Assembly: GCF_040892615.1 (NCBI RefSeq)
Contig: NZ_JBFRYC010000015.1
Coordinates: 18,719 to 82,718 of the forward strand
Direction of reading: 5' to 3'
DNA length: 64,000 bases
From: Thioclava arctica
Lineage (GTDB): Bacteria; Pseudomonadota; Alphaproteobacteria; Rhodobacterales; Rhodobacteraceae
The position numbers and the translations under genes were made by a program. The stretch's first letter is position 1. Each line of letters begins with the position of its first letter. The notes below the pieces were generated by a model, which did not search any database, was not told the origin of the DNA, and was given only the letters and a program-made list of their open reading frames with translations. Positions 61,205 to 64,000 of the stretch are shown here, in pieces.

Positions 61205-61327
61205 TCATGAACAAAGCCCAGAACACTGACTGACGTTGCTGCGAATCACGGGGAGACTTAGGAATAACCAGCATGAACTGATGCGTGCCGTTGGGAGAGT
61301 TTCAAGCACAATTGGTTCGAAAAACGA

Positions 61328-61543
61328 GTGTTTAAGCGCATAATTAACAACAAATCCGGCGCGGGGCGAAAAGAATACAAGCCCATAGATCGCGTGAAAT
61401 ATGCACTTGTGTTCCAGCCCTATCCTCAAACTCAGAACGATAGACCGAACTGGTCAATCGAGGTGAATATTTTCCGCGATGATGGAAGGTGTGGGCGCGA
61501 ATCGTTCCTTGAAATGCCAAGAATTATGATTGATTTGGAATAA
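61328..61543 (+). CDS. possible short hypothetical gene, low confidence
   Basis: A 71-codon frame starts with GTG and reads MFKRIINNKSGAGRKEYKPI..., then SIEVNIFRDDGRCGRESFLEM. It has no clear ribosome binding site and no recognised family. It ends 27 bp before the sulfurtransferase ATG. It may be a decayed remnant or a chance frame. Confidence 0.25.
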   Translation: MFKRIINNKSGAGRKEYKPIDRVKYALVFQPYPQTQNDRPNWSIEVNIFRDDGRCGRESFLEMPRIMIDLE

Positions 61544-61570
61544 ACTCCACGCACCCCAAAGGATGTTAAC

Positions 61571-62512
61571 ATGAGACGCTTTGCATTTTCGATTGGGGCA
61601 AGCTTTGCCGCATACGCCGCTTGCGCAACCCTCGCGATGGCTTCAAGCTTTGGCCCGCTTGTGACGCCGTCCCAACTGAAAGCGGGGCTTGCAAGCACGG
61701 CCCCCATCATCTTGGATATTCGCGCCAAAGGGTATGATGCGGGCCATATTGAAGGGGCGATTTCTGCCCCTTACGGGCTGTTTCGCGGCCCTAGCAATGA
61801 TCCGGGTCAGGTTCCTGCACTCGACAAGTTGGAGGCATCTTATGAGCGCTTGGGGCTGACGCTTGATCGCCCGGTCGTGGTGGTGTCCCAAGGCGATACC
61901 GACAGCGATTTCGGCGCGGCTGCGCGGGTCTATTGGACGCTGAAAAGTTCCGGCTTCAAGGATCTTTCGATCCTGAATGGCGGAGCGAGCAACTGGGCGA
62001 ATGCGGGGTTCGCGTTTTCGACCACCCCCGTGACGCCCGCCCCCACGCAGTTGTCGATCCAATGGAATAACGCCTGGACCGCAGATACCCCGGCGGTGAA
62101 CCAGATCGTCGAAGGGCAAGCCAAAGCGATTCTGGTCGATGCGCGCCCCACGCCCTTCTTCGAGGGTAAGAAAATGCACGATGCAGCCGCACGGCCCGGA
62201 ACCTTGCCCGGCGCACAAAACCTGCCCTATTCCCAATTCTTCAGCCCCGGTGCCACCGCAATCGCGCCCAAACTCGATGTCACCGCCCTCAAGGTGAAAC
62301 TTGGGATTCAGGATGGTGATGAGGTCGTGTCGTTTTGCAATACCGGGCATTGGGCGGCGACCGATTGGTTTGCGCTTTCCGAATTGGCGGGTATCGACAA
62401 CGTCAAACTCTATCCCGGCTCGATGGTTGAATATTCCGCCACTGATGGCGAAATGGCCAACACGCCCGGCTTGATTGCCAACTTCCTCAATCAACTGCGA
62501 GGCGGCAACTGA
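61571..62512 (+). CDS. periplasmic rhodanese-like sulfurtransferase (two-domain)
   Basis: This 313-residue protein has a signal peptide (MRRFAFSIGASFAAYAACAT, cleavage near MA-SS), so it is exported. It has two rhodanese domains. The C-terminal domain carries the catalytic Cys256 (EVVSFCNTGHWAATDW). The N-terminal domain has VVVVSQGDTDSDFG, where Ser-Gln stands at the active-site loop. It should transfer sulfane sulfur from thiosulfate or persulfides in the periplasm. GGATGTTAAC-like sequence precedes the ATG. It overlaps the YeeE gene by one base, so the two act together. Confidence 0.88.
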   Translation: MRRFAFSIGASFAAYAACATLAMASSFGPLVTPSQLKAGLASTAPIILDIRAKGYDAGHIEGAISAPYGLFRGPSNDPGQVPALDKLEASYERLGLTLDRPVVVVSQGDTDSDFGAAARVYWTLKSSGFKDLSILNGGASNWANAGFAFSTTPVTPAPTQLSIQWNNAWTADTPAVNQIVEGQAKAILVDARPTPFFEGKKMHDAAARPGTLPGAQNLPYSQFFSPGATAIAPKLDVTALKVKLGIQDGDEVVSFCNTGHWAATDWFALSELAGIDNVKLYPGSMVEYSATDGEMANTPGLIANFLNQLRGGN

Positions 62513-63642
62513 TGACGACCGCTGCTATCACACAAACCGGGACAGCGCGCGCGATCCCCGGTCGCAGCGCGCTGATCCTTGCGGCGCTGATCGCGATCGC
62601 GACATTGGCGCTGTTTGGTGGCGCACGCTATGCGCTACTGCTGGCGATTGGCTTGGGCTTTGGGATCACGCTGGAGGGGCTGCGGTTCGGCTTTGCCGGT
62701 CCGTGGCGCGCGATGATCTTGCGGCGCGAACCGGCGGGTATTTTGGCCCAGCTTTTGGCGATTGCGCTGGTGTCCATCGTCGCAATCCCTTTGCTTGCCG
62801 CGCATCCCGGTGAGTTGACCGGCGCACAAGCCCCGATTGGTTTTGCGATGGTCGGGGGCGCCTTTGTCTTTGGAGCGGCGATGCAGGTGGTGCTGGGATG
62901 CGGATCGGGCACGCTGGTCAATGCGGGCTCGGGCAATCCAATCGGGCTGCTGGCGCTGCCATTCTTTGCGATTGGCAGCTTTGCCGGAGCCTACGGGCTG
63001 ATCTGGTGGACCAACTTGGGCGCGCTGCCAATTTTGACGCTGACGGGCGCTACGGGGCTGACGATCACGCTGATCGCTTTGGCAATGACGGCGGCGCTGT
63101 TCTTTGTGCTGGGCAAACCCGGCAGCCGCCGCCTCCCTGCGCGCTATGTGATTGCGGCACTGATTTTGGCGGGGCTTTCGATTGCGAACCTTGTCGTCGC
63201 GGGCCAACCGTGGGGAGTGGTCTACGGGCTTGGCCTGTGGGTTGCCAAAGGGGCGACGGCGATGGGCGCTGATCTGTCGGGCTCTGCGTTTTGGGCAGCA
63301 CCCGGCTCGGTGACGCGCGTTCAGCAAAGCCTGCTGACCGATTACACCTCGCTTACCAATATTGGACTGATTGCAGGCGCTTTTGGCGTGGCAAGCTGGC
63401 GTCAAGGCGGTCTGTCACAATCCTTGCCGCGCTATCCAGCGCGCGCATGGATCGCAACGATCATCGCGGGGCTGTTGCTGGGCTATTCTTCACGCTTGGC
63501 CTTTGGCTGCAATGTCGGGGCGTTCTTTTCCGGGATTTCGACAGGCAGTTTGCATGGCTGGGTCTGGTTTATCGCAGCCTTCGCGGGTGCGTTTGTTGGC
63601 ATTCGACTGCGTCCGATCTTGGGGCTGGAGGCGCGCACATGA
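62512..63642 (+). CDS. YeeE/YedE-family sulfur transporter (TsuA-like)
   Basis: This 376-residue inner-membrane protein has about ten membrane helices. It carries the two conserved Cys sites of the family: LGCGSGTLVNAGSGNP (Cys130) and FGCNVGAFFSGI (Cys333). In Spirochaeta, TsuA moves thiosulfate using such cysteines. With the periplasmic sulfurtransferase next to it, uptake of a sulfur compound is likely. The gene overlaps the upstream gene by one base and the downstream small gene by four. Confidence 0.9.
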   Translation: MTTAAITQTGTARAIPGRSALILAALIAIATLALFGGARYALLLAIGLGFGITLEGLRFGFAGPWRAMILRREPAGILAQLLAIALVSIVAIPLLAAHPGELTGAQAPIGFAMVGGAFVFGAAMQVVLGCGSGTLVNAGSGNPIGLLALPFFAIGSFAGAYGLIWWTNLGALPILTLTGATGLTITLIALAMTAALFFVLGKPGSRRLPARYVIAALILAGLSIANLVVAGQPWGVVYGLGLWVAKGATAMGADLSGSAFWAAPGSVTRVQQSLLTDYTSLTNIGLIAGAFGVASWRQGGLSQSLPRYPARAWIATIIAGLLLGYSSRLAFGCNVGAFFSGISTGSLHGWVWFIAAFAGAFVGIRLRPILGLEART

Positions 63643-63803
63643 CACGTCGTTTCACCGCCTCTCTCGCCGTCGCAGGGCTGGTATTACTGGTTGCGTTTGA
63701 TCAGTTTTCCACACCCCTGAACCCCTATCAAGCGCCAGCGCTTTTTGCATTGGGGTCGGGGCAAGTCGCAGCGGGCGGGTTTTGTGGTGCGCTGCCAAAA
63801 TAG
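63639..63803 (+). CDS. 54-aa exported or membrane peptide in the sulfur operon
   Basis: The peptide starts MTRRFTASLAVAGLVLLVAF. A hydrophobic segment (residues 8-22) looks like a signal peptide or membrane anchor. A short tail follows (TPLNPYQAPALFALGSGQVA...GFCGALPK) with one Cys. Its ATG overlaps the YeeE stop by four bases, so it is translated with the transporter. A role as a membrane-bound sulfur-handling helper is inference. Confidence 0.65.
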   Translation: MTRRFTASLAVAGLVLLVAFDQFSTPLNPYQAPALFALGSGQVAAGGFCGALPK

Positions 63804-63882
63804 GTCATGTTGACGTGGTGCCGAGCAATGGTGATCGGCGTTGTTGCGCTATTCCGGTAGAGGATGGAGTTTCCCCTTGGCC

Positions 63883-64000
63883 GACTCTGTTGCACAAATC
63901 AGCTGCCGGACATAGTTCCCCTTTCCCCAGACGGATTCACCCCACCTTTTTCGTGACGGGGATGCCAAGGGCGGTGTAGCCATTCAGGATCGCGATACGC
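63883..64000 (-). mobile_element. IS5-family insertion sequence, partial at right edge
   Basis: GACTCTGTTGCACAAATCA (63883-63901) is typical of the terminal inverted repeats of IS5-family (IS903-like) elements. A transposase C-terminus follows on the minus strand. The rest is outside the window, so its length and the other repeat are not seen. Confidence 0.75.
63937..64000 (-). CDS. IS5-family transposase, C-terminal fragment
   Basis: The last 20 codons on the minus strand read RIAILNGYTALGIPVTKKVG before a TGA. This is the end of IS903/IS5-type transposases, which finish with a similar LNGYTALGIPVT tail. The rest of the gene lies outside the window; whether it is intact is unknown. Confidence 0.75.
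   Translation of the reverse strand, partial: RIAILNGYTALGIPVTKKVG

Noticed and set aside
59874..64000. Composite transposon formed by the two insertion elements
   Set aside because: They belong to different families (IS256 and IS5), and the left one is broken, so they cannot mobilise the cassette together now.

Overview
The window looks like chromosomal DNA from an alphaproteobacterium of the Rhodobacter/Roseobacter group (Rhodobacteraceae sensu lato). The evidence is moderately high G+C, a sciP-ctrA pair, trmFO next to gluQ, a one-polypeptide ATP sulfurylase/APS kinase, a trxB-Lrp divergent pair, a GTTC-N7-GTTC type LexA box and many roseobacter-style small membrane proteins. I cannot name the species.

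Layout. 1-6.5 kb: an MFS exporter (cut by the window edge), a DUF3096 peptide, and a polyhydroxybutyrate/ketone-body cassette (patatin-like hydrolase, acetoacetate decarboxylase, 3-hydroxybutyrate dehydrogenase), followed by an SQR-like flavoprotein and a phasin-like protein. 6.6-22.7 kb: housekeeping genes. These are mnmA, the cell-cycle/gene-transfer regulators sciP and ctrA (this CtrA has Gly where Glu7 is expected), ligA-recG, a 40-residue membrane peptide behind a LexA box, an IscU-like protein, hisI, gluQ-trmFO, an outer-membrane barrel protein, gyrA, dsbB, a DedA-like protein, a YpfJ-type metalloprotease and tRNA-Leu(CAA). 23.5-27 kb: two Hint-domain proteins in tandem, the first with RTX calcium-binding repeats.

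27-38.6 kb is the most accessory-looking part. It holds a MocR-type regulator divergent from a DUF1127 protein, two complete luxR-luxI quorum-sensing pairs, a stand-alone autoinducer-binding domain without a DNA-binding domain, a ugpBAEC glycerol-3-phosphate transporter operon with a PhoB-like box, a fasciclin protein, a decayed sugar-ABC ATPase fragment and a cold-shock gene.

39-51 kb: a HAD hydrolase, a MaoC hydratase, ribF, a frameshifted DUF302 gene, a YcgN-type protein, threonine aldolase, sat/cysC, an in-frame RES-VOC reading frame overlapping trxB, an Lrp regulator, and a P450 gene overlapping an alpha/beta-hydrolase-like gene. 51-56 kb: an M48 protease, a DedA protein, a CoxE-like VWA protein and a DUF2927 lipoprotein. 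56-59.4 kb: a one-carbon operon (PF13769-type protein, MetF-like reductase, folate:corrinoid methyltransferase, M20 amidohydrolase). 59.9-64 kb: a broken IS256-family element, a periplasmic sulfurtransferase/YeeE/small-peptide operon, and the start of an IS5-family element at the right edge.

The observations I would follow first are the LexA-box/40-aa membrane peptide, the DNA-binding-less LuxR beside the two LuxRI pairs, the RES-VOC reading frame, the CtrA Glu7Gly change and the tandem Hint proteins.
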